Shown: piece after piece, positions 6,511-15,855 of the stretch
Numbering within the stretch: position 1 is the stretch's first letter
Layout of the letters: every line of letters begins with the position of its first letter
NCBI GenBank assembly: GCA_934277845.1
Contig: CAKQVV010000017.1
Location: forward strand, 1-22,768
Reading direction: 5' to 3'
DNA: 22,768 nt
Source: an uncultured Clostridia bacterium
GTDB lineage: Bacteria; Bacillota; Clostridia; Christensenellales; Pumilibacteraceae
Program-made: the position numbers and the translations under genes
The notes under the pieces: generated by a model
Seen by the model: only the letters and a program-made list of their open reading frames with translations
What the model was told of the DNA's origin: nothing
The model's database searches: none

Positions 6511-6770
6511 TTGCTTAACCTTATCGTAAAAAACTTTGCCAAAACGTACAATGTTTAAATAGCGGATTTTTCGATGATTTTTTACGAAACCGGTTGGCGG
6601 CGATACCCGGATAATACGTCTAGCGAGGTTTCGGGAAAAAGCGTTTATCGTAATGAGCAGATTTTTCGATGATTTCGAGTGACGGTGAGCGACGGCGTGC
6701 AAGGTCGCACGTCTAGCGAACCGACAACCGAAAGCGCGGAAAAGATGCCTTTACGACGGAAAAGACGCAT
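6511..6770. repeat. Gene-free spacer with a diverged direct-repeat pair
   Basis: GATTTTTCGATGATTT occurs at 6565-6580 and again at 6660-6675 (offset 95). ACGTCTAGCGA occurs at 6616-6626 and 6709-6719 (offset 93). The two pairs keep order and spacing, so they are probably the ends of a diverged duplication of about 60 bases in units about 94 bases apart. The sequence between the matches is not conserved. No coding frame with a ribosome site and no clear terminator for the upstream helicase gene was found. Confidence 0.6.
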
Positions 6771-9700
6771 TTACACGGTATAATTTCCGTCTACCGTGAC
6801 CAGTACCACCCCGTTTGCGGCGGCGTAATCGATACCGCGGGCGGTGAGCTCGGCGGTTTTGGCGGTCTTTTTTGCGTTCATCAGCGCGAGTACGTCCTTA
6901 ACGAGCGCGTCGCGACCGCACTGCCCGTTGAGTTCGAGCGCGCAACGCGCGGCGACCGCTATTTCCTCGGGGCAAACGTCCTGATAATCGCGGCCCGTTT
7001 TGTCGTCGAGCGGACGGAAAACAGTCGGTTCGGCCGTCATATACTCGTATTCGCCGCCGCTTTCCTTTATAAACCCGCGCAATCCGCGCACGATTTCCGT
7101 GATCGCGGCGCAAGCCTTTTTCGAGGTTTTCGGCACGACGAAAATATCGCGGAGTCTTCCGGTGAGATAGTCCTCGGTGACGGGCGATTCCGCCGTGATT
7201 ATCGCCTCCGCTTTTGCTTTTACGACTTCCGCGCCGGCATCCGACAACACAAAGTCCGCTCCCGCTTTTGCCGGCGTTCTCACGGCAAGTTTTTTGTACG
7301 CCTTGCGATATCGGTTCAGCGTTTCTCTCGCGGCTTTTTTGCTCGTTTGTCCCGCTCCCGTCAGCGCGGCTACGGCGGCTTTTATTTTCGCGATCTCGCG
7401 CTTTGGGTTCGAGAGATAATCGATCGTCCACAGGTTGATTACGTTCCATCCCAGCGTCTTTAATATGCGCGTCTGAATGGTTGCCCGGTCGCGCACGCCG
7501 GTAATACGCGCCTCGTTCTCGCCGTCGCAAACGATAGCGAGAATATACTTGGTCTTGTCGCGCGGATCCACGACGGCGGCGTCGATCTTGAAGTCGGATA
7601 CGCCCACGTTGTAGTCGCATTTAAGCCCTTTTGCGGTGAGTTCTTCCGCAACAAACCGCCCGATGCCCGTAGGGGCTTCGCCTGCCGCGGTGTAGTCGAT
7701 CGCCAGCATTTCTCGCCCGCGCTCGGCGTATTCGAGAAACGCTTTCAGACTCTTCACGCCCTTTGCGGAAGTACGGTTAAGGTCGATCATGCCCGAGCGT
7801 ATCGACGAAAACACGCGCATCTCCATACGCGCACGGGTTGCCGCGACGTTAAGTCTGCGCTCGCCGCCCGCCTGGTTCAAAGGACCGAAGTTAAGCGACA
7901 GTTTGCCCGCTTTGTCGGGACCGTAGCCGACTGAGAACAGGATCGCGTCGCGCTCGTCGCCCTGCACGTTTTCGAGGTTCTTGACGAACAGCGGTTCGGC
8001 GCACTCGTAAGCCTCTTTTTCCAGTCCCAGCCGCGCGATTTCCTTGGATAGTTTATCCTCGACGTAGGCTTGCTGCGCGGACGAGAACGTAACCACGCCT
8101 ATCGAGCGCGTCTTTTTTATCGGATCGCGCAGTCTGTTCACGACGTCGCCCACCAGCGCGTCGGCTTCGGCGGCGTTGCACTTGCTGCCGCCGCGATCGT
8201 AAACGCCGTCGACGTAGCAAAGCGAAACTCTGCCGTCGGACTCGGACGGCGACGGGAACGTAAGCAGTCGGTTGCCATAGAAGAACGCGTTGGAGAACGC
8301 GATAAGGCTTTCGTGATGCGAGCGGTAATGCCACAAAAGGTGACGTTCGGGCATGCCGACGGCAAGACAGTCGTCGAGAATACTTTCGAGATCCTCGATT
8401 TCGGGATGCTCGTCGTCGCGGAAATCCGCACCGAAGAACGAGGTCGGCGGCAACTGACGAGGATCGCCCACGACGATTACCCTGTCGGCGCGCGCGATCG
8501 CGCCCACCGCTTTGGCGGTCGGGACCTGCGAGGCTTCGTCGAACACCACGAGGTCGAATTTGTCCAGCGCGGGATCGAGGAACTGCGCGACGGACGACGG
8601 ACTCATCAGCATGCACGGGCAAGCCGTCTTCATTATCGTCGGGATCTCGGTAAAGAACTTACGCAGCGTCACGCCCTTGCCGCCCGTTTTTTCCGCGCGC
8701 ATGAGTATGACTCGTTCGAGATTGTGATCGCCGTCTTCGAGCGGCGACGGAATACGCGCCGCAAGCGCATTATACAGCGCGGTACGGGCATACTTTTCGT
8801 ACTCGTCGGACACGCGGCGGAAACGTTCGATCGTTTCTTCGAGCGCAAGTCCCGAGAACCGGCACAGTCTGTCGTCGAGCGCGACTTCGCTCTTGATAAA
8901 CTCGGCGTAAACGCGTTTTTTAAAGCATCTCAGCACGTCGTCCGGCGCGACTTCGCCCAGCGACAGCGGTTCCAGTACGAACTCGAAACCGCTAAGGCGG
9001 CATTTTTCGGCGAGTTCGCGGTATCGGCACCACCTCGAAATCTTGTCCATATTCTTGGAAATACCTGCAACGTAATCGATTTCGTCGTTGATTTCGCCCG
9101 TATTGCAGTCGCCGTCGACCGAGAAAACACGACGGAAGTCCTCGCGTGCGCGTTCCGCGCGCTCATACTCGCCCGCGTAATAATCGAGCAGCAAAAACGG
9201 CTGATTCTCTTCTATTATCCGACACGACTCGAAGAACACGCGCTCGTCGAAATCGGCGTAAATCGCCTTGCCGGCTGACGCAAACGCACAGATTTCTTCG
9301 GCGGCTGCGGCAATTTTCGCTTCGCTCGTACCGTAAACTGCGGCAAGTTTTGTCTTTCTCTCTTCGATTTTCAATCGGTTTTCGGCGACGCGGGCAAGTT
9401 CGGCGAAATACTCGCCCCTCGCGGTTTTCGCCGGCGAATACCTGACCGACGCGGCGTAACGCCTGACCAGTTTTGCCGAAGCCGATTCTTTTTTGCCCGC
9501 TTCGATCACTTCTGTTGCCGAGAACGCGGACTCGGGGAACGCATCGAATTTTTCGGCAAAGGACGCTTTGAGACGTTTTTCGCGGTCACAGAGCGCGACG
9601 AAACTGTCGGCAACCGCGAGAAGATCGACGTTTTCGCGACGGGCAAGAAGCGCTCGCACGTTTTCGGAATTGCGCAGGTGCCCCGCAAGCGCATACAGTC

Positions 9701-12392
9701 CCGCGAGTTTTTCGCGGGTGACCGACACGGTGCGCATATTGAAATGCGGTACCAGCGCACGCGCATAGAACCGAAGCGACCGCAGTTCTCTGGCGTAAAT
9801 TTCGAGAATAATATCCGCGCTCCTTCGCCACTTGGGACTGTATCCCACCGTGTTCACGCCGCGGAACGGCGAGCGGTCGAGCGTGCCGCATTCCTTCGCG
9901 CTGACGGTGAGATCGGTGAGCATCGTCACGAAATCGCGGAAACTTTCGCGCGTGAGTTTTTCGTAAAAAAGACTGTCGAGAGTAAAGCAATCGGGTGCGT
10001 CCTCGTTCATGAGATACCCGGACGCCGCCTCGTATATCGAAAAACCGATCGGCTTTTTCTCGTGCATCGCGCGCATTTCGCCGCCGAGTTTTTCGGTGAT
10101 CGACGCGATTTCTTCGCACGCGCCGTCATGGTTAACATCGCCGGGCGCAAGCGAGAGCGTGTGCGCGATCGACGCGATCACGTCGGACTTTTTGGTCTTT
10201 TCCGAGTATAGTTCGAGGCAGAAATCGCCGATACCGATCGTCCGAAGCCGCTTGTAAACGACGGACAAAGCCGCCATTTTTTCGGCGACGAACAGCACGC
10301 GTTTTCCGCGGTAAATATTGTTTGCGATTATGTTGGTAATGGTCTGGCTTTTCCCCGTTCCCGGCGGTCCGTGCAACACGAAACTCTTGTCCAGCGAGTC
10401 GACGATCGCGGAGTACTGCGACGAGTCCGCGCCGATGGGCAAAAGCACGCCCGCGTCGATCGCTTCGTCCGCCGACCTGTCGCCGCCGAGTGCGTCGGCA
10501 GCGGTAAACTCGCTGCGGTTGCCGATGAGCGAGCGTATCAGTTTACTGGAACGGAGCGCGCCCGTTTCGGTGCGCACGTCCTTCCACATTCTGTAACCGG
10601 AGAACGACAGCGAACTTAAGTACGCGCCGTCGGTGATCTCGAAACCTGCGTGTCCCGCGATTTCGCTGCGGATACGCGCCACCGCCGCGGCGTAATCCTC
10701 GGGCGTTTCCGCGCGGAATTCGCCCAAAGCGCGAAGGTCTAGGTCGAAACAGCGATAAAGGTATTCGAGTAGCGTGGTGTTGACGTGAACGTCGTCCTCC
10801 TGCACGGAAATCGAATATGCCGGCGAATTCGTACCTTTTTTCGTCATAGTGACGGGGTACAATAAAACCGGCGCGTAACGGAACTCGTCCTCACCGGGAT
10901 TGCGCCATTTCAGGAATCCCGCGGCAAGGTACAACGACGCGGTGCCGGACTCTTCCTGACGGCTCTTTTCCTTGCGGTAGACGGCGACGAGCGCACGATC
11001 GAAATCCTTGCCGGACAACGAAACGCGCAGTTTACCCGCCTTGTATTCGTAGTTGATAAGGTCGCGCACGGGTTTAAGCGACGTGGCTTTGTCAAACGGC
11101 GACGACAACGCGCCGAGCAGCATGTTTTCGCCGGGAAGCGTGGGCGCGAGATCGAACTCGGCGCGCGCCCCGAGCGCGGAAATAAGGTCGTCGAGATCGG
11201 CGGTGAGAATTTTCACCGTACTCAGCGACGGACGGAAATTGAGCAGCGGATTGCGCATGTCGAGATCGAGAAGCCGCCGCTCCCACTGCTTTTCGCGCGA
11301 AACTACGGCATCGCCGGCAAGATCGCCGCCGATTTCCCTGATCTTTTTCGGTTTCGCTCCCGTGTCGTACTCGGCGGGATCGATGAGGTCGTAACCGCCG
11401 CCGCGCTTTACCCGCTCGGGAAGCGGTTTAATCCCGCTTATTCTCGAATACTTAAGATCGACGAAAAAGTCGGGCGCGGTCTTGGCTATTTCCGCCGCCG
11501 CGCGTTTTTCGTTGCTCTCGAAATTCACGCCGCCGAACAACCCCGAAACGGACACAAGCGACATCTCGTTCACGCCGCGTCTGGTGCGGTTGACGATGAG
11601 CGACGCGTCGTCGACGATCGCGCTGCCGAAACACTCGTCGGTGAGGAACACTCCCACGTACCACTCGCCGGCGATCCTGCCGAACACACAGTTAAGTCCC
11701 GCGTTTTCGAGAATCGACGCCATCATAAGCGCAAGTTCGGGTTCGGTCGCGGTTTTGCTTTTCAGGATCTCGTCGTGGCTCGAAAACATAATATCGTCGC
11801 CGGTCGAATCGGTCTTTATCGGCGACTGTTCGCCGAGCACAGAATACACCGCGGCAAAATAGTACCTTGCGTCGTTGCGGTCGCTTCCGTCATAGAACGC
11901 GACGCGCTTTCTCTTCCAGTCGGCGAGTTTTTTGTCGATCGCGGCTTCCAGCCCGTGAAGCGCGGCGGACTTTATGACGAACGCGGCGAGGTTTTCGGGA
12001 CGCAACGAGAAATCGCACTCGTTGAACGCGGGCAAAGCGACTTCCCCGGTGTCCTCGGCGAGCACTTCGCCCTTCCCCGACAGCACTCTCACCGTGATAT
12101 TGCCGGTAGTCTTTTCGGACTGTGCCGAAGTGAACAGCGGCGAAACGATATTGCCCGGCTCGAAACGGAGCGTGCTCTTTTTCGGCAGTCTTGCCGGCGC
12201 GGAATACGGCAAAAGGAATGCCGGCGCGGACGTGATTTCCACGCGCGCGTCGTCTATGTCCTCTTCGCCCAGGTTCCGGACGTACAGCCGGTTGACCGGC
12301 GGCTCGCCCGAGCGCAGCATGTAATAACTGACCGCCGCGGCGTAACCCGTTTCGAGTCTGACGTTATATTCGGTTTGGTTTTTCGATGCCAT
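6771..12392 (-). CDS. Large SF1 helicase with DUF4011, Vsr-like nuclease and DUF3320 regions
   Basis: The protein has 1873 residues. The ATG at 12392 is chosen because GAGAGG lies 5 nt upstream and the predicted transcript begins near 12426, after the longer possible start. Order: a beta-rich N terminus (about 25-125); a transglutaminase-like segment (about 170-270); DUF4011 around REKQWERRLLDLDMRNPLLNF (366-386) onward; then a split SF1 helicase core with Walker A GPPGTGKSQT (675-684), Walker B FDEASQV (1284-1290), GDPRQLPP (1309-1316), HYRSHHESLI (1355-1364), VQGDERD (1476-1482) and RRLNVAATRAR (1512-1522). An insertion of about 600 residues between Walker A and B is partly helical. The C terminus has a Vsr-like (MTES_1575 type) nuclease domain (about 1575-1665) and a DUF3320 region (about 1725-1870). 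Relatives are proposed DNA repair or antiphage proteins. It stands alone with its own promoter. Confidence 0.85.
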   Translation of the reverse strand: MASKNQTEYNVRLETGYAAAVSYYMLRSGEPPVNRLYVRNLGEEDIDDARVEITSAPAFLLPYSAPARLPKKSTLRFEPGNIVSPLFTSAQSEKTTGNITVRVLSGKGEVLAEDTGEVALPAFNECDFSLRPENLAAFVIKSAALHGLEAAIDKKLADWKRKRVAFYDGSDRNDARYYFAAVYSVLGEQSPIKTDSTGDDIMFSSHDEILKSKTATEPELALMMASILENAGLNCVFGRIAGEWYVGVFLTDECFGSAIVDDASLIVNRTRRGVNEMSLVSVSGLFGGVNFESNEKRAAAEIAKTAPDFFVDLKYSRISGIKPLPERVKRGGGYDLIDPAEYDTGAKPKKIREIGGDLAGDAVVSREKQWERRLLDLDMRNPLLNFRPSLSTVKILTADLDDLISALGARAEFDLAPTLPGENMLLGALSSPFDKATSLKPVRDLINYEYKAGKLRVSLSGKDFDRALVAVYRKEKSRQEESGTASLYLAAGFLKWRNPGEDEFRYAPVLLYPVTMTKKGTNSPAYSISVQEDDVHVNTTLLEYLYRCFDLDLRALGEFRAETPEDYAAAVARIRSEIAGHAGFEITDGAYLSSLSFSGYRMWKDVRTETGALRSSKLIRSLIGNRSEFTAADALGGDRSADEAIDAGVLLPIGADSSQYSAIVDSLDKSFVLHGPPGTGKSQTITNIIANNIYRGKRVLFVAEKMAALSVVYKRLRTIGIGDFCLELYSEKTKKSDVIASIAHTLSLAPGDVNHDGACEEIASITEKLGGEMRAMHEKKPIGFSIYEAASGYLMNEDAPDCFTLDSLFYEKLTRESFRDFVTMLTDLTVSAKECGTLDRSPFRGVNTVGYSPKWRRSADIILEIYARELRSLRFYARALVPHFNMRTVSVTREKLAGLYALAGHLRNSENVRALLARRENVDLLAVADSFVALCDREKRLKASFAEKFDAFPESAFSATEVIEAGKKESASAKLVRRYAASVRYSPAKTARGEYFAELARVAENRLKIEERKTKLAAVYGTSEAKIAAAAEEICAFASAGKAIYADFDERVFFESCRIIEENQPFLLLDYYAGEYERAERAREDFRRVFSVDGDCNTGEINDEIDYVAGISKNMDKISRWCRYRELAEKCRLSGFEFVLEPLSLGEVAPDDVLRCFKKRVYAEFIKSEVALDDRLCRFSGLALEETIERFRRVSDEYEKYARTALYNALAARIPSPLEDGDHNLERVILMRAEKTGGKGVTLRKFFTEIPTIMKTACPCMLMSPSSVAQFLDPALDKFDLVVFDEASQVPTAKAVGAIARADRVIVVGDPRQLPPTSFFGADFRDDEHPEIEDLESILDDCLAVGMPERHLLWHYRSHHESLIAFSNAFFYGNRLLTFPSPSESDGRVSLCYVDGVYDRGGSKCNAAEADALVGDVVNRLRDPIKKTRSIGVVTFSSAQQAYVEDKLSKEIARLGLEKEAYECAEPLFVKNLENVQGDERDAILFSVGYGPDKAGKLSLNFGPLNQAGGERRLNVAATRARMEMRVFSSIRSGMIDLNRTSAKGVKSLKAFLEYAERGREMLAIDYTAAGEAPTGIGRFVAEELTAKGLKCDYNVGVSDFKIDAAVVDPRDKTKYILAIVCDGENEARITGVRDRATIQTRILKTLGWNVINLWTIDYLSNPKREIAKIKAAVAALTGAGQTSKKAARETLNRYRKAYKKLAVRTPAKAGADFVLSDAGAEVVKAKAEAIITAESPVTEDYLTGRLRDIFVVPKTSKKACAAITEIVRGLRGFIKESGGEYEYMTAEPTVFRPLDDKTGRDYQDVCPEEIAVAARCALELNGQCGRDALVKDVLALMNAKKTAKTAELTARGIDYAAANGVVLVTVDGNYTV

Positions 12393-12432
12393 TAAAGCCT
12401 CTCGTAAAAAATATCGTAGTATTCTAGCCTGT

Positions 12433-12461
12433 ATTTTACCATATCGGAAAGCAAAAATCAA
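12433..12461 (-). promoter_or_regulatory. Promoter of the large helicase gene
   Basis: On the minus strand TTGATT (12461-12456), a 17-base spacer and TAAAAT (12438-12433). The start near 12426 gives a leader of about 34 nt to the ATG at 12392. Both boxes are identical to those of the sugar operon promoter at 4111-4139. Confidence 0.65.
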
Positions 12462-12529
12462 CCCCGCGCGAAAAATAATTCCGTTCGCGGCTTAACGCGG
12501 CTTTTTCCGCTATAGGCGTGTATGATACG

Positions 12530-12566
12530 CAAGAACCGACCGCGCGTTATTTCCGGTCGGTTCTTG
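12530..12566. terminator. Hairpin downstream of carB, possible operon terminator
   Basis: CAAGAACCGACCG (12530-12542) and CGGTCGGTTCTTG (12554-12566) form a perfect 13-bp stem with an 11-base loop. It lies about 75 bases after the carB stop and before the helicase promoter. A run of uridines beyond the stem is missing on the minus strand, so termination is plausible rather than certain; it could also mainly protect the 3' end. Confidence 0.45.
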
Positions 12567-12640
12567 TCGAACGCGTTGTTTTCAGTTCGTCTTTGTCGAA
12601 CGCGCCGTTATTTTTGGCTTATTTTTGTCGAAAATGCGCG
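12564..12640. repeat. Three spaced copies of TTGTCGAACGCG
   Basis: TTGTCGAACGCG occurs at 12564-12575 and 12593-12604, and a looser version (TTGTCGAAAATGCGCG) at 12625-12640. Starts are 29 and 32 bases apart, about three helical turns. The copies sit between the end of carB and the hairpin. Their role is unknown; chance duplication in a small spacer is possible. Confidence 0.4.
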
Positions 12641-12641
12641 G

Positions 12642-15600
12642 TCAGTCGGTAATGTCCTGCAAAGCAACGGGCGTGAGTTCGGCATCGGACTTGCCCACTT
12701 TCAACGCCTCGACGAACGCCGCGACCGTGTCGAGCGAGGTAAAGACGGTGACGCCGCTCTCGACGGCGAGTCTGCGGATGCGGAAACCGTCACGGCGGGT
12801 GTTTCTGCCTTTCGTCGGCGTGTTGACGATCAGTCTGACGCTGCCCGACTTGATCATGCGTTCGATGTCGTCGCACTCGTTGAGTTTGCCCACCTCTTCC
12901 GCCTCGATTCCCCTCTCTCGGAGCGCGGCGGCGGTACCGGAAGTCGCATAGAGTTTGTACCCGAGGCGGTGCAGATCCTCGGCAAGCGGTATCATTTCCT
13001 GCTTGCTCTTGTTGGACACGGACACAAAGATGCCGCCCTTGTTCATATTGATACCCGCCGAGTACAAGCCTTTTAATAGCGCTTCGCCGAACGACGGCGC
13101 AACGCCCAGCACTTCGCCCGTGGATTTCATTTCGGGACTGAGCGAGATTTCCAGTTCCGGGAGTTTGTCGTTGGAGAACACGGGTACTTTGACGGCGTGG
13201 AACATCGATTTTTTATAAAGTCCGGTGCCGTAACCCATATCCGCAAGTCTTTCGCCCATACAACAACGGGTAGCCAGCGCGACCATGGGCACGCCCGTCA
13301 CCTTGCTGATAAACGGCACGGTGCGGCTACTGCGCGGATTGACTTCGATGATGTAAATGTCGTCGCCTTTTAATATGAGTTGAATATTGATAAGTCCGAC
13401 CGTTCTCGTTCCGAGCGCGAGTCTTTCGGCAACGTCCACGATTTTTTCCACCGTATCGCCGAGAAACGACGAGGGATAGTGAGAGATACTGTCGCCGCTG
13501 TGTACTCCGGTGCGCTCGACGTGTTCCATGATGCCGGGAATAAGCACGCTTTTGCCGTCGCAGATCGCGTCGACTTCCAGTTCCTTGCCCGAAACGTACT
13601 GATCGACGAGAATCGGGTGTTCCTGCCTGGACGCGTTGATTATTTCCATATAGTCGCGTATTTCGGTGTCGGTATAGGCAATTTCCATGCCCTGTCCGCC
13701 GAGAACGTAGGACGGGCGGACGAGCACGGGATAACCGATCTCGTGCGCCGCGGCAATTGCTTCGTCGGTGGTGAACACGGTCTTTCCCTTGGGACGCTTG
13801 ATGTTCAGTTTTTCCAAGAGTTCGTCGAATTTTTCCCTGTCCTCGGCGTCGTTGATCGCGTCGACCGTCGTGCCCAGTATCTTGTAACCCGCTCTGTCCA
13901 CTGCCGCCGCAAGTTTGATTGCCGTCTGACCGCCGAACTGCACCACGACTCCGTCGGGCTTTTCGAGGTCGAGCACGTTCAATACTTCCTCGGGCGTGAG
14001 CGGCTCGAAGTACAGTCTGTCGCTGACGTCGAAGTCGGTGGACACGGTTTCGGGGTTGTTGTTGATTATTATCGCCTCATAGCCCGCCGCGCGCACGGCT
14101 TTTATGCACTGCACCGAGCAGTAATCGAACTCGACGCCCTGACCGATACGGATAGGTCCGCTGCCTAGCACCACGATCTTTTTGTTGTTCGTCGGCACCG
14201 ATTCGTTCTCTTCCTCGTAGGTCGAGTAATAGTACGGGCTGACCGCCTCGAATTCCGCACCGCAGGTATCGACCATTTTGTATACCGGCAGCACGCCGTT
14301 TTCGACGCGAAGTTTTCTTATTTCATCTTCGGTTACTCCGCACCAGCCCGCAATCGCGCGGTCGGAAAAACCGTGCCGCTTGATCTTTTTAAGGAACGCT
14401 TTGTCAAGGCAGGCGAGTTTTTCGCGCTTGATCTTTTCTTCCTCTTCCACTATGCGTCTGAGTTTTATTAAAAACCACTTGTCGATCGCGGTGATCTCGT
14501 GTATAAGCCCGACCGAAACGCCTTTTCTCAGCGCGGCGCACACGCACAGCAGACGTTCGTCGTTCTTTTGAGGGAGCGCGGCATAGAGCTGATCCTTGGT
14601 CATCTTGCCGTACTTCGGGTTGTCGAGCGAGTAAAGTCCCAGTTCCAGCGAGCGCACGGCTTTAAGGAGCGCCGCCTCGAAGTTCGCTCCGATACTCATG
14701 ACTTCGCCGGTAGCCTTCATGCGCGTGCCCAGCGTCTTATTCGCCTCGGTGAACTTGTCGAACGGCCAGCGCGGAAATTTGCACACGACGTAATCGAGCG
14801 TCGGCTCGAAACACGCGTAGGTCTTGCCCGTCACGCCGTTGACTATCTCGTCGAGGTTATAGCCGAGCGCGACGAGCGCGGCGACCTTTGCGATCGGATA
14901 ACCCGTAGCCTTGCTCGCGAGCGCGGACGAACGCGACACTCTGGGGTTGACTTCGATTACGGCGTAACGCATGGACTCGGGATCGAGCGCGTACTGCACG
15001 TTGCAACCGCCCGAAATTCCCAGCGCGGAAATAATGTTGAGCGAAGCCGAACGCAGCATCTGGTACTCCTCTTCGCGCAAAGTCTGCGAAGGAGCCAGTA
15101 CTATGCTGTCGCCGGTATGTATGCCCACGGGATCGAGGTTTTCCATGTTGCACACGGTGATGACGTTGCCCGCGCCGTCGCGCATGACTTCGTACTCGAT
15201 CTCCTTCCACCCGGATACGCATTTTTCGATAAGGCACTGATGAACTCTGCTCGCCGCCAGTCCGCGGTTACAGATCTCGACGAGTTCGTTCTCGTCCTCG
15301 GCAATGCCGCCGCCCGTGCCGCCCAAAGTATACGCCGGGCGCACGATCACGGGATATCCGTTGTCGGCGGCGAATTTAACCGCCTCTTCGACCTTGGTGG
15401 CGATGACCGAATCGATGCACGGCTCGCCGATCCTTTCCATCGTTTCCTTGAAAAGTTCGCGGTCCTCGGACTTCTTTATCGACTCGACGGGAGTCCCCAG
15501 AAGCCGCACTCCGTGCTCGGCAAGAAATCCGCTTTCGGCGAGTTCGCACGCAAGGTTAAGTCCGGTCTGTCCGCCCAGCGTCGGCAAAATGCTGTCGGGT

Positions 15601-15845
15601 TTTTCCTTTACGATTATGTTTTTGAGTACTGCGGGCGTGAGCGGTTCGAGATAAACCCTCGACGCCATTTCGCGGTCGGTCATTATCGTAGCGGGGTTGG
15701 AGTTGACGAGGATCGTGTATATCCCTTCTTCTTTGAGCGCCCTGCAAGCCTGCGTGCCGGCGTAGTCGAATTCCGCCGCCTGTCCTATCGCGATAGGACC
15801 GCTCCCGATTATCAGTACGCGTTTGATGCTTTTATCTCTCGGCAT
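12642..15845 (-). CDS. carB: Carbamoyl-phosphate synthase large subunit
   Basis: The 1067-residue length is normal for the family. It makes carbamoyl phosphate from bicarbonate, ammonia delivered by CarA and two ATP. The internal duplication is clear: the first half begins KRVLIIGSGPIAIGQAAEFDY and the second, near residue 555, KIVVLGSGPIRIGQGVEFDY. Each is followed by an ATP-grasp domain (PVIVRPAYTLGGTGGG and PVLVRPSYVLGGQGME, with VIEVNPRVSRSSALASK and IIEVNPRSSRTVPFISK as metal-site motifs). The C-terminal MGS-like allosteric domain starts about residue 930 (GGIFVSVSNKSKQEM) and includes KLYATSGTAAALRERG and VNTPTKG, so feedback by nucleotides or ornithine is possible. AAGGAG precedes the ATG. 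It is the last gene of the pyr operon, 10 bases after carA. Confidence 0.98.
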   Translation of the reverse strand: MPRDKSIKRVLIIGSGPIAIGQAAEFDYAGTQACRALKEEGIYTILVNSNPATIMTDREMASRVYLEPLTPAVLKNIIVKEKPDSILPTLGGQTGLNLACELAESGFLAEHGVRLLGTPVESIKKSEDRELFKETMERIGEPCIDSVIATKVEEAVKFAADNGYPVIVRPAYTLGGTGGGIAEDENELVEICNRGLAASRVHQCLIEKCVSGWKEIEYEVMRDGAGNVITVCNMENLDPVGIHTGDSIVLAPSQTLREEEYQMLRSASLNIISALGISGGCNVQYALDPESMRYAVIEVNPRVSRSSALASKATGYPIAKVAALVALGYNLDEIVNGVTGKTYACFEPTLDYVVCKFPRWPFDKFTEANKTLGTRMKATGEVMSIGANFEAALLKAVRSLELGLYSLDNPKYGKMTKDQLYAALPQKNDERLLCVCAALRKGVSVGLIHEITAIDKWFLIKLRRIVEEEEKIKREKLACLDKAFLKKIKRHGFSDRAIAGWCGVTEDEIRKLRVENGVLPVYKMVDTCGAEFEAVSPYYYSTYEEENESVPTNNKKIVVLGSGPIRIGQGVEFDYCSVQCIKAVRAAGYEAIIINNNPETVSTDFDVSDRLYFEPLTPEEVLNVLDLEKPDGVVVQFGGQTAIKLAAAVDRAGYKILGTTVDAINDAEDREKFDELLEKLNIKRPKGKTVFTTDEAIAAAHEIGYPVLVRPSYVLGGQGMEIAYTDTEIRDYMEIINASRQEHPILVDQYVSGKELEVDAICDGKSVLIPGIMEHVERTGVHSGDSISHYPSSFLGDTVEKIVDVAERLALGTRTVGLINIQLILKGDDIYIIEVNPRSSRTVPFISKVTGVPMVALATRCCMGERLADMGYGTGLYKKSMFHAVKVPVFSNDKLPELEISLSPEMKSTGEVLGVAPSFGEALLKGLYSAGINMNKGGIFVSVSNKSKQEMIPLAEDLHRLGYKLYATSGTAAALRERGIEAEEVGKLNECDDIERMIKSGSVRLIVNTPTKGRNTRRDGFRIRRLAVESGVTVFTSLDTVAAFVEALKVGKSDAELTPVALQDITD

Positions 15846-15855
15846 AATTATCTCC

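Noticed and set aside
6442..6702. 86-codon minus-strand open frame between the lactonase and helicase genes
   Set aside because: It runs across the composite inverted repeat and the direct-repeat pair, has no ribosome binding site and shows no recognisable domain.
12393..12461. Longer helicase start at 12461 (extra 23 residues)
   Set aside because: The extension lies over the predicted promoter, and the later ATG at 12392 has the ribosome binding site.
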